Part shown: in pieces, positions 25,001 to 35,583 of the stretch
How the letters are laid out: each line of letters begins with the position of its first letter
Position numbering within the stretch: position 1 is the first letter of the stretch
NCBI GenBank assembly: GCA_022419385.1
Contig: JAJUBI010000009.1
Location: 310,001-374,000 of the forward strand
Source of the DNA: Paraconiothyrium sp. Pb-2020
Lineage: Eukaryota; Ascomycota; Dothideomycetes; Pleosporales; Didymosphaeriaceae
Direction: 5' to 3'
Length of the DNA: 64,000 nucleotides
Notes under the pieces: generated by a model
Seen by the model: the letters and a program-made list of their open reading frames with translations, nothing else
Database searches by the model: none
Told to the model about the DNA's origin: nothing
Translations under genes and position numbers: made by a program

Positions 25001-25459
25001 TTGAAAAGGTAGCGGATCACTTGAAACTGTGAGTTCGCGGTCCCACAAGGTAACTTCTGGGTGGCTCTTACTCACTATCCGCAGCCTAGATTCACAACAA
25101 CCTTGGACTTTCCATTGTCATCTTCAAGAAACCGACGGACTACTTGTTCGATTGCGTGCATTCGAAGCCAGTACCCACGGTTAATAAGGGGGTTTCTTCG
25201 AATGAACTTGGTAGTGAAAGGTTCGTAAAAGTCCGGTTCATCGGGCATATACAACCTGCATACACTGCGCTTCGACACAATGCTGCTATCGTTCGTCTGC
25301 AACCTTTCAGTCCCTATCTATTATTTTGATCTCGTTGTGCATGTGACTTACGTTCATAATAGCATCGTCGATTCTCTCCTGCTTCGAAACTCTACCACCA
25401 CTCGACTTCTTGGGTGTACGTTTTGACTGCATCTTTTGTTTTGACGACATCGCCGCCAT
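22046..25459 (-). CDS. PPM2: tRNA wybutosine-synthesising protein 4 (LCM-Kelch-JmjC)
   Basis: SAM-dependent carboxymethyltransferase of the last steps of wybutosine formation at position 37 of tRNA-Phe (Tyw4/Ppm2, LCMT2). Six exons on the minus strand: 25459-25352, 25296-25076, 25019-24655, 24603-24342, 24294-22536 and 22483-22046; introns are 47-56 nt and all joins keep phase, giving 1050 residues. Residues 1-~320 form the leucine-carboxylmethyltransferase fold, with NSSIVSKRS-like and VVVNLGCGYDPLPFQF SAM-binding blocks (the latter restored by splicing). Kelch-type repeats fill ~350-690. A Lys/Ser-rich linker precedes a cupin_8/JmjC domain (~730-1050) with an HYD metal triad start in LWLHYDVLANVLCQ and the distal His in PPMWSHTAVPEDG. 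Two in-frame ATGs (25459 and 25450) are equally possible starts. The gene is divergent from ATG18. Confidence 0.93.
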
Positions 25460-25848
25460 ACCCAAGTTGCTGAATCGTGTCGAGGTTGGTTCGTGAATTT
25501 CGACAAATTCGTCTGAGGCCGAATGCGGCTAGGACTGGATGGCGGCTTCCGGGCGGGGCGTGATCCTTGCGAGGGCATGTGCTAGTGCCACTCGTTCGCC
25601 GGTTTGGTCAACTTCGAGGTCACCGGAAGTGAAGGCAGAAGCGTCGCGCATCCTGGTATACAGTGCGCGCGCTCTTTGTCACAGTTACACACATGTCACT
25701 CTCGTCGCAAACCTCCGCTCAACCATCGCGCATCGCACGATAGGTTACACCGACCCCGCGGGCGGCCCAAGCTCCACCGAGAGCTCTACCACCATATCTG
25801 CGTCTCTGCAGGCTTCCACTGCATCCGCAGTGAGCAGCCGCGCTCGCC
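25460..25848. promoter_or_regulatory. Divergent promoter region, PPM2 / ATG18
   Basis: About 390 bp separates the two start codons, so both core promoters and leaders must lie here. No individual site was identified. Confidence 0.45.
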
Positions 25849-27359
25849 ATGACGTCGATGAACTTCGTCACGTTCAACCAGGACCATACTCAGCTGGGTG
25901 TTGGTGAGTTATATATGCTATATCCTTCTCAACGACATGCCGGTTACTGACCGCCAACTACACCAGGTACCACCAAAGGCTACCGCATCTATGCCACCGA
26001 TTCCTTCTACAAGACGTCCGAGTCGCGCGAGGGCGATATCTCGAGCCTGGAGATGCTCTTCTCCACCTCCCTGGTCGCCCTCACGTTGTCGCCGCGCATT
26101 CTACGAGTTCACAATATCAAGGCATGTTCCGCTCCATGCGAGAACGGTACACTTATTGACTCGCATCAGCGGCACTCCACCATTTGCGAAATGACCTTTC
26201 GCACTGCCATCCTCGCGATACGCCTGAACAGAAAGCGACTCGTAGTAGTGCTAGAGACTGAGCTCTACATATACGACATTGGCAACTTGGAGTTGATCAA
26301 GACGGAGCCGACATCGCCAAATCCCAATGGTATGCAGACCTCACATGCCACGTATGCATACAATTTCTGACCATCTAGCTATTTGCGCGCTCTCTCCGTC
26401 CTCAGAAAACAACTTCATTGCCTTCCCAACCCCGTCACCGGCACCGCCCGCTCCTTTCCAACCTCCCTCCCACGCCCCGCCCAAGCCCGAACACACGGCG
26501 CCAGAGAAGGGCGAAGTCCTCATCTACGATGCCACAAAGCTGGAACCCGTCAATGTCATACAAGCGCACAACTCGCCACTCTCTTGCATCGCCATGAACA
26601 GCGAAGGCACATTATTGGCAACAGCGTCAGAGAAAGGAACAATAATACGCGTCTTCTCGGTTCCTGGTGGCGAGAAGCTCTACCAGTTTCGCCGGGGCTC
26701 AATACCCTCTCGCATCTACAGCATGTCATTCAACTCGGCCTCAACGCTGCTCTGCGTATCGTCCGCTTCCGACACTGTGCATATCTTCAAGCTAGGGGCG
26801 CCCCACAAGAACCGGAGTAGCAGCATCTCTTCAGGATCAGGCAGACCGCCATCATCGCGAGGCCGCAGCAGCAGCCGCGCCAGCGAAGAGTCGGCCGAAG
26901 TATACGCCAGAGAAGACGGCAGCACAGCCGAGTCCTCGGAGCCGGAACGGAAACCGCTGAATCCCACCTTCGCGAGCATGCTACGGCGAACGTCGCAGAC
27001 GGTTGGAAAGTCCGTCTTCGCGACTGTTGGTGGATATCTTCCGAGCGCAGTGTCCGAAATGTGGGAGCCATCGCGCGACTTTGCCTGGGTTAAGATACCG
27101 CGCAACGCCAACAGCTCCTCCAGCGGCCCTGTAAAGTCCGTTGTCGCCATGCGCAACGACGGCCCTCAGATCATGGTCGTCACGAGCGACGGCACGTACT
27201 ACATTTTCAACATCGATTTGGAGAAGGGTGGTGAAGGGACGTTGTTCAAGCGGTACAAGTGCGTCGTCACCCTCACGTTGTTTTCTGGCATCCGCTTACA
27301 AGTGTAGCATCATCGAGCCTAACGAGCTCACTGGCAGCTCGCAGGAACTGCCAGACTAG
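25849..27359 (+). CDS. ATG18: Autophagy PROPPIN Atg18
   Basis: WD40-like beta-propeller that binds PI3P and PI(3,5)P2 and works in autophagosome formation and vacuole membrane homeostasis. Exons 25849-25903, 25967-26121, 26170-26329, 26379-27258 and 27308-27359 give 433 residues. The lipid-binding FRRG motif is present at about residue 227 (QFRRGSIPS). Other family blocks are MNFVTFNQDH, TTKGYRIYATD, EMLFSTSLVALTLSPR, STICEMTF, SPNPNAICALSPSSEN and LLATASEKGTIIRVF. A Ser/Arg-rich loop (~265-310) is inserted between propeller blades, as usual in filamentous fungi. The second intron, 26122-26169, has a GC donor (AAG|GCATGT) and 48 nt. If retained it would add 16 residues without a stop, but its removal restores the conserved junction K-R-x-STICE. 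ATG is at 25849, with a second in-frame ATG three codons later. Confidence 0.93.
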
Positions 27360-29094
27360 GTGTCGACCTCCTTACTGCGCTTCCCCTTGGTCGGTCTTGC
27401 ATAGCTTTGTCTCTTTTGCATTGCACAGCGGCGTTACCTGGGACGAGGGCTGGGCTGACTCGAAGCTTCTATATCCCATGAGTACTTTTACATTCACATC
27501 TTACCTCCTTCCTGTCTCTTAGCTTAGCATCATTGAGGTCTGGGGAGCTGGTACCGGTGCCATCATATATTGCTTGCACTGCTTGCTTGGTAATGAGTAG
27601 CATCATACATATCAATTGAACGGGGCGAAGGCAATACCATCTTGCAGATAACCTCAATCTTGCAAAGTGTAACACCCTCACACCTCCATCACACGTGTAT
27701 CTCTTTCCCGTGCACATAGCAAAACCCCGCGCGAAGAGACCCTCGACATAGCTCATCAATTGAGGATCGTAAAGCAACTAACCCCAAGACGGGAGTGATC
27801 ACGAACACGTCGTAGACCCTACCACCCCGCCTTCCCCCTGCTACACACATCTCCCTCGCAAAGCACTTGCGCTCCACAGACAACACTCTGTCCAAGTCGG
27901 ATACGGTTCTTCACATACGTCCAGGAAGCCTAGCAGATGCTCCAGGCGCGTACTCCTCCCCCCTTGCCTCGTGTCTTCACGCATAGAACGCCTCCGTGAA
28001 ACATCAAATTATAAACTCTGCACAGAGTGTATCCTCGACGTTATTACCGCCATACACGCCGCCCGCCCTCGCTACAGCACGCTACAGCATGCTACAGCCC
28101 TTCTCAAGTATATATATTACCGCCTTCGACGTTATCCTCGTACGATACTCAGTGTACATGTCAACATGTCATATTGATTACCTACGTGTATCACAGCTAA
28201 ACTTTGTGTGCTCCTGCCTGACTCACTTGTCGGTTCGATGCCGCGGGCGGCCAGGAGCTTGGAGTTCTTATTTAGGCTTTTTCCGCACGGGGGTGGGAAG
28301 CGAGAGTGAGAGGGTAGCAGCAGGATGCCTGTTGGGCGTTTACATGTTCGTCTTCGGTGTGGTAGGGTCTACGACGGGCGCCTCGAGAGTTGCGCTGCTC
28401 GGCCGTCGCGTGGGGGAAGGTGTCAGCTTAGAGGGACGGTGTATTCGCGACATTCAGCGCATGCCAAAAGGTGCATCGCAGTATCTCAGACCGTGCTTGC
28501 CGCGTGTACAAAACGCCTGTTTTACGCGGCGCCATCACAATCTCGAGTAAAAGGTTGAACAGTTGTCAAACGCCAATTTCCCTATGTACCTTCTTCAAAT
28601 CCCCGCGGTCAATCTTGAACGCCATGCCGTTTGATCCATCAAAGGCCCCAGGACTAATACACAAGGTGGTGAAGAGTTGAAAGTGAAAAAGGCAAGGAAG
28701 ATGCTAACCCTAAGCGCTCGACCCTCGCCTGCCGCCAAAGCATCAACTCTTTTCCTGTGCTTGCACCCAGAAGCGTAGATGCAACGACGGATAAGTACGA
28801 TACATGAAATGGACAGACCGAAGTAAGAGCATGACAAGAGTAAGAGATGCGACAGAATGGAAAACGCAAAGCCGAGGACATCCCAGTCCAGCGGCTACCC
28901 AACAGTCCAACCCGGTCACAGTCCGGAAAGAAGGAGAACCAGACCGCGAACGCCAGAGACAGACATTGATCCCCTGTCGTGACCGGATAAATCGTCATAG
29001 CCTGGCAAACAGATCTGGATCAATTCGTTTCCGTGAATCGTAACAAATTACCGTATCGTGATATCGTAAATCGTAGTAAATATAGTGAAACATA
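27360..29094. other. Intergenic region between convergent ATG18 and PPS1
   Basis: Both flanking genes end here. No gene could be supported; frames such as 27996-28550 (+) lack any recognisable block. A short decamer tandem repeat lies at 28071-28100. Confidence 0.45.
28071..28100. repeat. Three-copy 10-bp tandem repeat
   Basis: GCTACAGC followed by AC, AT or CC, three units in a row. Too short to interpret; noncoding context. Confidence 0.6.
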
Positions 29095-31246
29095 TTACCT
29101 GGAGTAGGGCTTATTCATAAGCGCGATCTCGCGCGCGATGGTCGCCCACTCCAGCTCGCGGCGAAGAGGCTCGTTGCGTCGCTGACGCTGGTACTCTTCC
29201 CACTTCAACAATTCGTACCTGGCAAAGTCAGTGTTTGTATATGAAGAGGGTAAAAGGCACGCCTACGTGAATCGAAGATGAGGTTGGATAATGACGTTGA
29301 GACGCCTCGCCCGCACGAAGCAGTACGCTCGCGGAAATGAGAGACCCAGCTCATTCATAACTTCGGCGATGCATATGGTGGCAGACCGAGAGACGCCGAC
29401 ACGCCAATGCACAAGGGTAGCTCCTCCGTCTTGCTTTCCTGCTTCTGCTCCCTATCAGTCGATCGCCTTGAATATGAGGCTGCTAAAACATACCGATAAA
29501 CTCTAGACAACGGTGGAATTCATCCCAAAGTGGATCAACCCCGTTGTCCTGAACGCGGTCGACCATCATCAAATTCTCGGTCGGCCAATCAAGCTGTTCT
29601 TTGACATCGTCTGGCCACGTGAGAGCCTCGCCAACACTGAGGATGCGCGTTATGCCTAGCTCGCGAAGCAGCTCCGGATTATTTGCATGACCAAGATTAC
29701 CAAGGTACATATAGGGGAGGATCCTGCTAGGAAAACTCCCGTCAATGCGCGGCAACCACCTGGGCTCCTGAATATGGAAAGGGCTATCCTGAAAACGTGG
29801 CGAATCTTGAAGAATGCGAGCTTGAATCTGAGTGAGAAGGGAAACGTCGGTCGGGTACGCGAAGAAATTTCGTCCTTTGTCGCGGTGTAGTTGGACCCAA
29901 GCTTCATGTGCAGGTACGCCCTGAGCATACATGAAATATGCTATGCCTAGCATTGACGTTTCAGTGTATCCGTCTGTGCAGTGTATCAAGATTTTCTTTG
30001 GTGTTGCGATGTCGTCTAATTCAATAGCGTCATCCGTTTCGCTCTCCTTGCGTTTGGAACGTCGCAGCTCTTCAGGATTAGCCGTTTCGTACATCCACCT
30101 AATGGTATCCATCAGACCGTCGACTTCAGCATGTGACCAAGATGGTGGCATGATGCTTCCAGACGATGGAAAGTCCATCATAAGTGGCCCTCTACGGTCC
30201 TTCTTCTCCAGCATAGTGCGTGCTTTCCGTAAGGTAGGTGGATCTGGGACATGTGCAACGTCGCTCGCTTCGATGAGTACATCGTAGACTTGGTCAACAC
30301 AAGACGGATCGAGGGTAGGATCCGGTGTTGGTCCGAGAAATACATTTTCAGATATCTCAGACGCTTTGGACATAGCGCACATCTCGTACCTCTCCCAGTA
30401 GAAGAAATCGACAACATTGCCCGTCATAGAACCCTTCGAGTCAATGGCGACTAGATGGGGGTAATGCTCTTGTACATGGTTAAAGGGATCTGACAACATG
30501 AACGTATTGAAGGAGCACCGTGGAAAGCCGTTCCTCACTTCATAATGTCGCTGTGCTTTGGATATCCGCTTCGCAAGCGCGATAGTCTCACTGGGGCTTG
30601 TCCTGGTATCGCCGTAGACGATGATATCCGAAACTGTTGCTAGCTTGCACGCTTGGATCTGAAAGTTGCGAACAGAGAACCCATCTTTGGGATCACACTC
30701 AACAAATCTGGTGTCGCCAGGGGGGAGAAGCTCTTCCGGTGCAATTGCACCCTTCAGCTTGGAAGCCCCCAGGTTTCCGCCGGTCTTGACGATGGTGAGA
30801 CTACGAATGCATCGCGGCACCTTTCGACTACTCTTCCGGCGATTGGTGAAGAAAGCCAGCTGGATCTGATTGTCTGGGTGCAGGCCGTGTAACCACGGGA
30901 ATACTTGCTCTGTGTTGGGTAGCGGCTGGGTTGCCATGTGCTCTACTGCATCCGCTAGCCTCTGGGCACTGATTGTGAATAACGGAGGATCTTCTGAATA
31001 TTCGCAGCCATACTTCGTCGGCGGGAAGGTGATGGATGTTGTCTCGATTACGCTGTCCTTGGACGGTGGTGAGGCAGGAGGCGTTACCAATCCGCGGTCT
31101 GGGACAGGCCCAGGTGGGCACACGGGAATGTGCTTATTCGGGATTGCCTGGGGCGTACCCCGCGACGATGTATTCAGCGACAGATGCGGTGGGGGCGTAG
31201 AAGAGCGGGCCGGCATAGGCGGCGCTCTCGCGACGACAGCTGCCAT
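29095..31246 (-). CDS. PPS1: Pps1-type dual-specificity phosphatase, catalytic Cys replaced by Trp
   Basis: Homologue of yeast Pps1, a tandem DSP-fold protein linked to cell-cycle and DNA-replication checkpoints. Exons on the minus strand are 31246-29494, 29447-29267 and 29218-29095 (685 residues); introns are 46 and 48 nt. The N-terminal ~330 residues carry a fungal regulatory region (HCPSLTIVKTGG-like and NGFPRCSFNTFMLSDPF blocks). A first phosphatase-like domain has IHCTDGYTET at C423, with Glu where the CX5R loop needs Arg, as in yeast. The second, normally active, domain has P-loop VHWRVGVSRSAT: the catalytic Cys position (residue 599, codon TGG at 29406-29404) is Trp, while Arg605 and the downstream AYCFVRARRLNVIIQPHLRF block are intact. 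If correct, neither domain can form the phosphocysteine intermediate. Confidence 0.9.
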
Positions 31247-33068
31247 GGCTGCGGACAGTGGCTGTCACGTATATGTGCAGTTGAAGGCACGCAACGTGAG
31301 GCGATCCGACCTGTCGAGGAAGGGACGGCGAGGAGTGGCCAAGATGGGCCCCTGGACGGAAGCAATGCACTGAATTGCCGTGAAAGGGGAGGCAAGTTCA
31401 ACGGTGGACAGCTACCGTCAACTGCGTACAGGGGAGTAGATGCCCTAGTATGCGGTTCGTCCGAATGGCAAGTGCGGGGTGAAAGGATCACGGAAGGGTG
31501 GAGAGACCCCGGGTCGCTGCTGGGTGGAGCAATTGACGAGCAGGGACGTTGGATCGAAGCAACGGAGACGATGCCGTACAGTTCACGGTCGAGTGGCCAG
31601 CCGCATAAAAAGAGTCGACGATGGGAGGCTGAGTTGATCAGCGCACGCGAGCGAGGAAAGAGCACCACGGGCGATGCCCTCGTGGCAGGCGCAGAGTTCA
31701 AAGGGTTGCGACGGTGGCACCCGCAGCGAACATGATGACAGTGAATGAAGGTGAAGTGAGAGATGAATTGGACAGTGAAAGGGAGGATGGAGAGGGATCG
31801 AGGGGCGCAAAGAAAAGAGGTTGTGATACACGGCGGAATGCAGTGGACACTGCCTCGACCCCCGCCTGTGGCTATCGGTCGCACCCTAGCTCAATGGATC
31901 AAGGCGCCGTTTAATCAACCCGTCCGGGTCGAGGTCGACGCACGCTGCTGCAAGCCCATGCCCGATGGCGTCGTACGGTTGGACCGAGGCGTGCATGCCT
32001 GCGATGGTGGCATGGGCTCATAAGCAAGGCCTCCTCCACTGCGCAGTGCCAGCGCTTCAAGGTGCGCTCGAGAAACGGTCTGCTCAGCAGCTCCACCTCC
32101 ACGCCGCCCTTATCGATTGTCGTCGCTATGGTCGCAGGACAGCCTGCACCACCTGTAGCGAGCCCAGTGGGTCTTCCCCACGAAACCGCACGCAAAGACC
32201 AGCCCTCGAGTGCTCCCAACCTGAGGTCGCGGCCAAGCGCTCCGGCATGTTTGGATTGCATCCAGCCAGCATCGCGCCCCGAGGCGGGCATGCAGAACCC
32301 CACAGTACACGCGCCCCAGCATCGCCAAAGCAGCCCATTCGCCACCCTCCACCACCCAGAGACCCATCGAGATCCACACCACCCCGCCCATCCTCACCCC
32401 CGGCGCCGCTCACAAAGGACCTCCGGCACATCACTTACCTATTCTTCTCGTTCGCAAACACCTCTGTTTCGAATCTGTGACTTTCTTTGTGCACTCTCCG
32501 CAAAGGGCATGCGCAACCGGCTCGTTTCTCCCTTTGTGGACGGCACTGTGCCGCCAGGGCTGCGAACCATGGCCGCGCACGCTGTATGGCTTTAGCGCAT
32601 GCGGGGACCTCACTACATACTGTAGATTAGCTTTTGCGCTGAACCACTCGTATCCGTGAATACCATCACAGCCTGCGTGATGATGTCGCTTGGCTTGAGT
32701 GAGCAGTGTAGCGCGCTGTAGCGTCGTTAACCATGTAAGGTTCCCTTACGCATTGATTTGATAAGAGGAAACCTTATAACTGCAAGGTCCGTAATCGATT
32801 GCAAACGTGTCTCGTTCATTGCTACTTGCGTAGCGTACATTCCGCCGTCGGTAGCGTGGCGCTGATATCCGCAATGCCCCATTGTTGCACAGCTCCCTGA
32901 ACTCCTAACGCCCTCAATAACCAATCATGCCTGAACGTCTCTTCTACCATGTGAACAGTCTTCGAACTGAAACGTGAAACCATACCCTCTTCGAAGTGAT
33001 GTTCACCTCCCTTTCGATACCTGTCTCATGTGGCTTTCGAAAAACAACGCCGCCCAGGCTTCATACCA
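31247..33068. other. Intergenic region upstream of PPS1
   Basis: Contains the promoter and leader of PPS1 and the 3' flank of the polymerase delta subunit gene. Long overlapping frames on both strands (31174-31884 -, 31965-32480 +, 32062-32595 +) lack domains and are best read as chance frames in GC-rich DNA. The 32300-32410 interval is strongly C-rich on the plus strand. Confidence 0.45.
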
Positions 33069-33711
33069 TCATGCCTCGATCTCGTTGCGGGAGTTGAGAA
33101 TCTCATCCATGACCGACCGCTGCACCGAGATCTTATCCTTGCTATCCTGTTCCTTCAGCAGCACCGCAAGAACTTCGACGGGGGGTTCGAGACCAAGGCG
33201 CTGCGCTCGCTTCCACCGTTTGAGCCGCGCGATACCGACGCATGGCTATCACGATCTGTCAGCGCATGGTCGCGAGTCTCAAGCATGCACTTACTCCGAA
33301 CTGTCCAGTCATATCAAACTTCCTCAGTATCTTCTCCTCCAAGCTCAGATCATCCTGATGATACCTTGGCGCCGACCCAGGATTCTGCTTCTTCCAGTAT
33401 GCCTGTAATTGCTTCGGCTGGACCAGTCTCGCCTCATCCTCCTCAGGTGTGCTTTGTGCCTGCTCTTGCGCCTGCTCTGTTTGCTCGATGATGGCTGCCT
33501 CAGCGGTTGTGGGCGCCTCCTCCTCCACCTTCACCTTCACGTCGACGACCTCGGGTTTCTCATCTTTCTTCGCGCTCTCGGTGAGCAGATTCTTCTTCGC
33601 GTTTGTCGCGCGAGCCCCGGGCTTTGTGACTTTGTTTGAAGCCCCATGAAATGCGAGGGTTGACTGGTTCGATTTGGCAGTTGCGCCGGTGCTGCGGCGT
33701 TTGGGAGGCAT
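33069..33711 (-). CDS. POLD4: DNA polymerase delta subunit 4
   Basis: Small accessory subunit of replicative polymerase delta (POLD4; Cdm1 in fission yeast). Exons are 33711-33295 and 33245-33069, joined over a 49-nt intron (GTAAGT..GATAG) in phase 0, giving 197 residues. The N-terminus has the PIP-box-like start of this family (MPPKRRSTG.., then QSTLAFHG). A low-complexity Lys/Glu/Ala middle follows. The conserved C-terminal domain spans the splice site: LRKFDMTGQFG-PCVGIARLKRWKRA, then LGLEPPVEVLAVLL and the ending VQRSVMDEILNSRNEIEA. Without splicing the conserved half is lost. It is divergent from the DcpS gene, 588 bp away. Confidence 0.9.
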
Positions 33712-34299
33712 TGTGAAGAATATCTGGCGATGCGACGATTACTTATGGGTGGTTATACTGCGGTGAGGTTGATGGGTGGGTCTGTGGGCTGGGGGTGCAG
33801 CTGGAGTAGTGATATCATTAGCATGCCGGCAAGGGTCTTGGCGGCGATCAATCGCGCTTTCCCTGGTTGGCTGGACGACACGCGAAAATGCGTGTGCATG
33901 TGACCTTCATTTCACTTCCCGTTTCCAAACAAGTCCCAATACGGACTAGCTACGTCCTTCGTTAGTGACAATTTGCTCACTATTTGGTAAGCCAAGATTG
34001 CTCTCATTCATAATGCTAGACACTACCAATGTTTGAGACACTTTTTCCATATGGCGGGGTATCCGTAACAGCGCAGCAAATGTTTGTTGACCGCAAAGCT
34101 GGCTGCAAGAGACGGCTCTGAGGACATTTGACGCCATCTATCATCGTATGGAGCTATAAGGCTATAGTTTTGGCTCCCTTACCCGTAGATTGTCACTTCG
34201 GAGTCTGGCAGAATCATCACAATCCACCTCGAACAACATGTCTCTAACACACCATAGCCCAACGTCCATTTCCCGCCTACCTGAATCATACCACCCATC
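33712..34299. promoter_or_regulatory. Divergent intergenic region, POLD4 / DCS1
   Basis: Shared upstream region of two divergent genes. It contains an MBF/E2F-like sequence ACGCGAAA at 33880-33887, about 170 bp from the POLD4 start. A short minus-strand frame at 33946-34137 is not supported as a gene. Confidence 0.35.
33880..33887. promoter_or_regulatory. MBF/E2F-like element upstream of POLD4
   Basis: ACGCGAAA, about 170 bp upstream of the POLD4 start. It fits the MCB/SCB consensus cores that drive S-phase replication genes in fungi. One copy of an 8-mer is weak evidence. Confidence 0.25.
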
Positions 34300-35334
34300 A
34301 TGACATCAACAACGCCCCCAGACGTCGCCGCACGAGTAGAAGCCTACATCCCCCGCTTCACCCTCACCCGCCTCCTAAACCAAGACCAAGCCGGCCGCCG
34401 CATCTCCCTCCTCGGCACCATCGACTCCAAACCCGCCCTCCTCATCGCCGAGCGCGCCGCCTTCGCCACCGACCACGCCCACCTATCCTCCTTCCCAACC
34501 TCCCTCACTAAAATAAAGAACCTCGGCGCAAACGACATCTACGCGTGGTTCCTCGCAAATTCCAACCCCTCCTCTACCACCGGCGACGTACCACCCGACT
34601 TCAAGCTCAACCTAATCTACCCCTGCACAGAGAAGCATGTTAAGAAGTACTCAGCGCAGGGCTTGCGCATCGTAACAGAGACGCCCGCTACCTATGCGAA
34701 TTACATCCTGCCTTGGATCCGCTCCCAGCGCGAAAAGGGCACGCTGAACTGGGTGTTTAACATCATCGAGGGGCGCACCGAGCAGGAAGATGTCATCTAC
34801 CGCGAGTCCGACGCCCAGAACGGATTCCTGCTCTTGCCCGACCTGAACTGGGATCGTAAGACGCTGACAAGCCTGCACCTCTTGGGCTTGGTAGAGCGGA
34901 GAGATATTTGGAGTGTGAGGGATTTGAAAAAGGGGGATGTTGCGTGGTTGGAACATGTGAGGGAGAAGTTGGTCGGCGCGACGACGAAGCTGTATCCTGA
35001 GGTCGAGGCGGATCAGTTGAAACTTTATGTGCATTGTAAGTTTGAGGAGTGGTGCAGGGTGAGATGACGGCTGATGGGGATAGATCAACCAACATACCAC
35101 CACTTCCATATCCACATCGTGCATGTTCAGCTCGAGGCTGGCGCTACACAATCTGTTGGCAAAGCGCTGGGGCTCGAGAACATTATCTCTACGCTTGAGA
35201 ACTTAGGTGTTGGCGAGGAGGCGGGGATGCAAGATGTGAGTTTGACGTATCATCTGGGTGAGGCGAGTGAGTTATGGGAGAAGGTGTTTGGTGTTTTGAA
35301 GGAGGGGAGAGAACCTGATGTTGGGAGCTTCTGA
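34300..35334 (+). CDS. DCS1: Scavenger mRNA decapping enzyme DcpS
   Basis: HIT-superfamily pyrophosphatase that hydrolyses the m7GpppN cap fragment left by 3'-to-5' mRNA decay. Exons 34300-35035 and 35084-35334 (48-nt intron, GTAAGT..GGATAG) give 328 residues. The N-terminal dimerisation part ends in a central block with LNWVFNIIEG and LLLPDLNWDRKTLTSLHLLGLVERRDIWSVRDL; the last contains the cap-binding region. The catalytic HIT motif HFHIHIV, with the central His at about residue 254, is formed right after the splice junction (YQPTYHHFHIHIVHV). The start is the first ATG of the frame. The 3' end converges on the epimerase gene, 249 bp apart. Confidence 0.93.
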
Positions 35335-35583
35335 ACGTGTAGAGTTTGAGGGGAAGGAGACTATTAATTGATTTAGACCAGTACGGCAGGTTTCGGACGC
35401 ATGCCTGTCAGAAGTAGAAAGGACTGAACACCGCTTCATCCATTTATTCTCTCCATCATTTATCAAGTGCTCTTCATGTAATCGTAATTTTGTGGCCTTT
35501 ATCTATAGGCTATATGCGTGATGATCTCCTTGTGAAACGTGACGACAGCAATTTTTTGTCTCGAGGTTTCCTGATCCTACCCT

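Noticed and set aside
29978..29980. N-terminal PPS1 HCTDGYTE as an active phosphatase site
   Set aside because: The CX5R motif is broken (Glu at the Arg position), as in the yeast protein; it is a fold relic, not an active site.
31174..31884. 236-codon minus-strand frame overlapping the PPS1 5' end
   Set aside because: It is on the same strand but in another frame of the PPS1 start and leader, with Arg/Ser/Pro-rich random composition and no domain.
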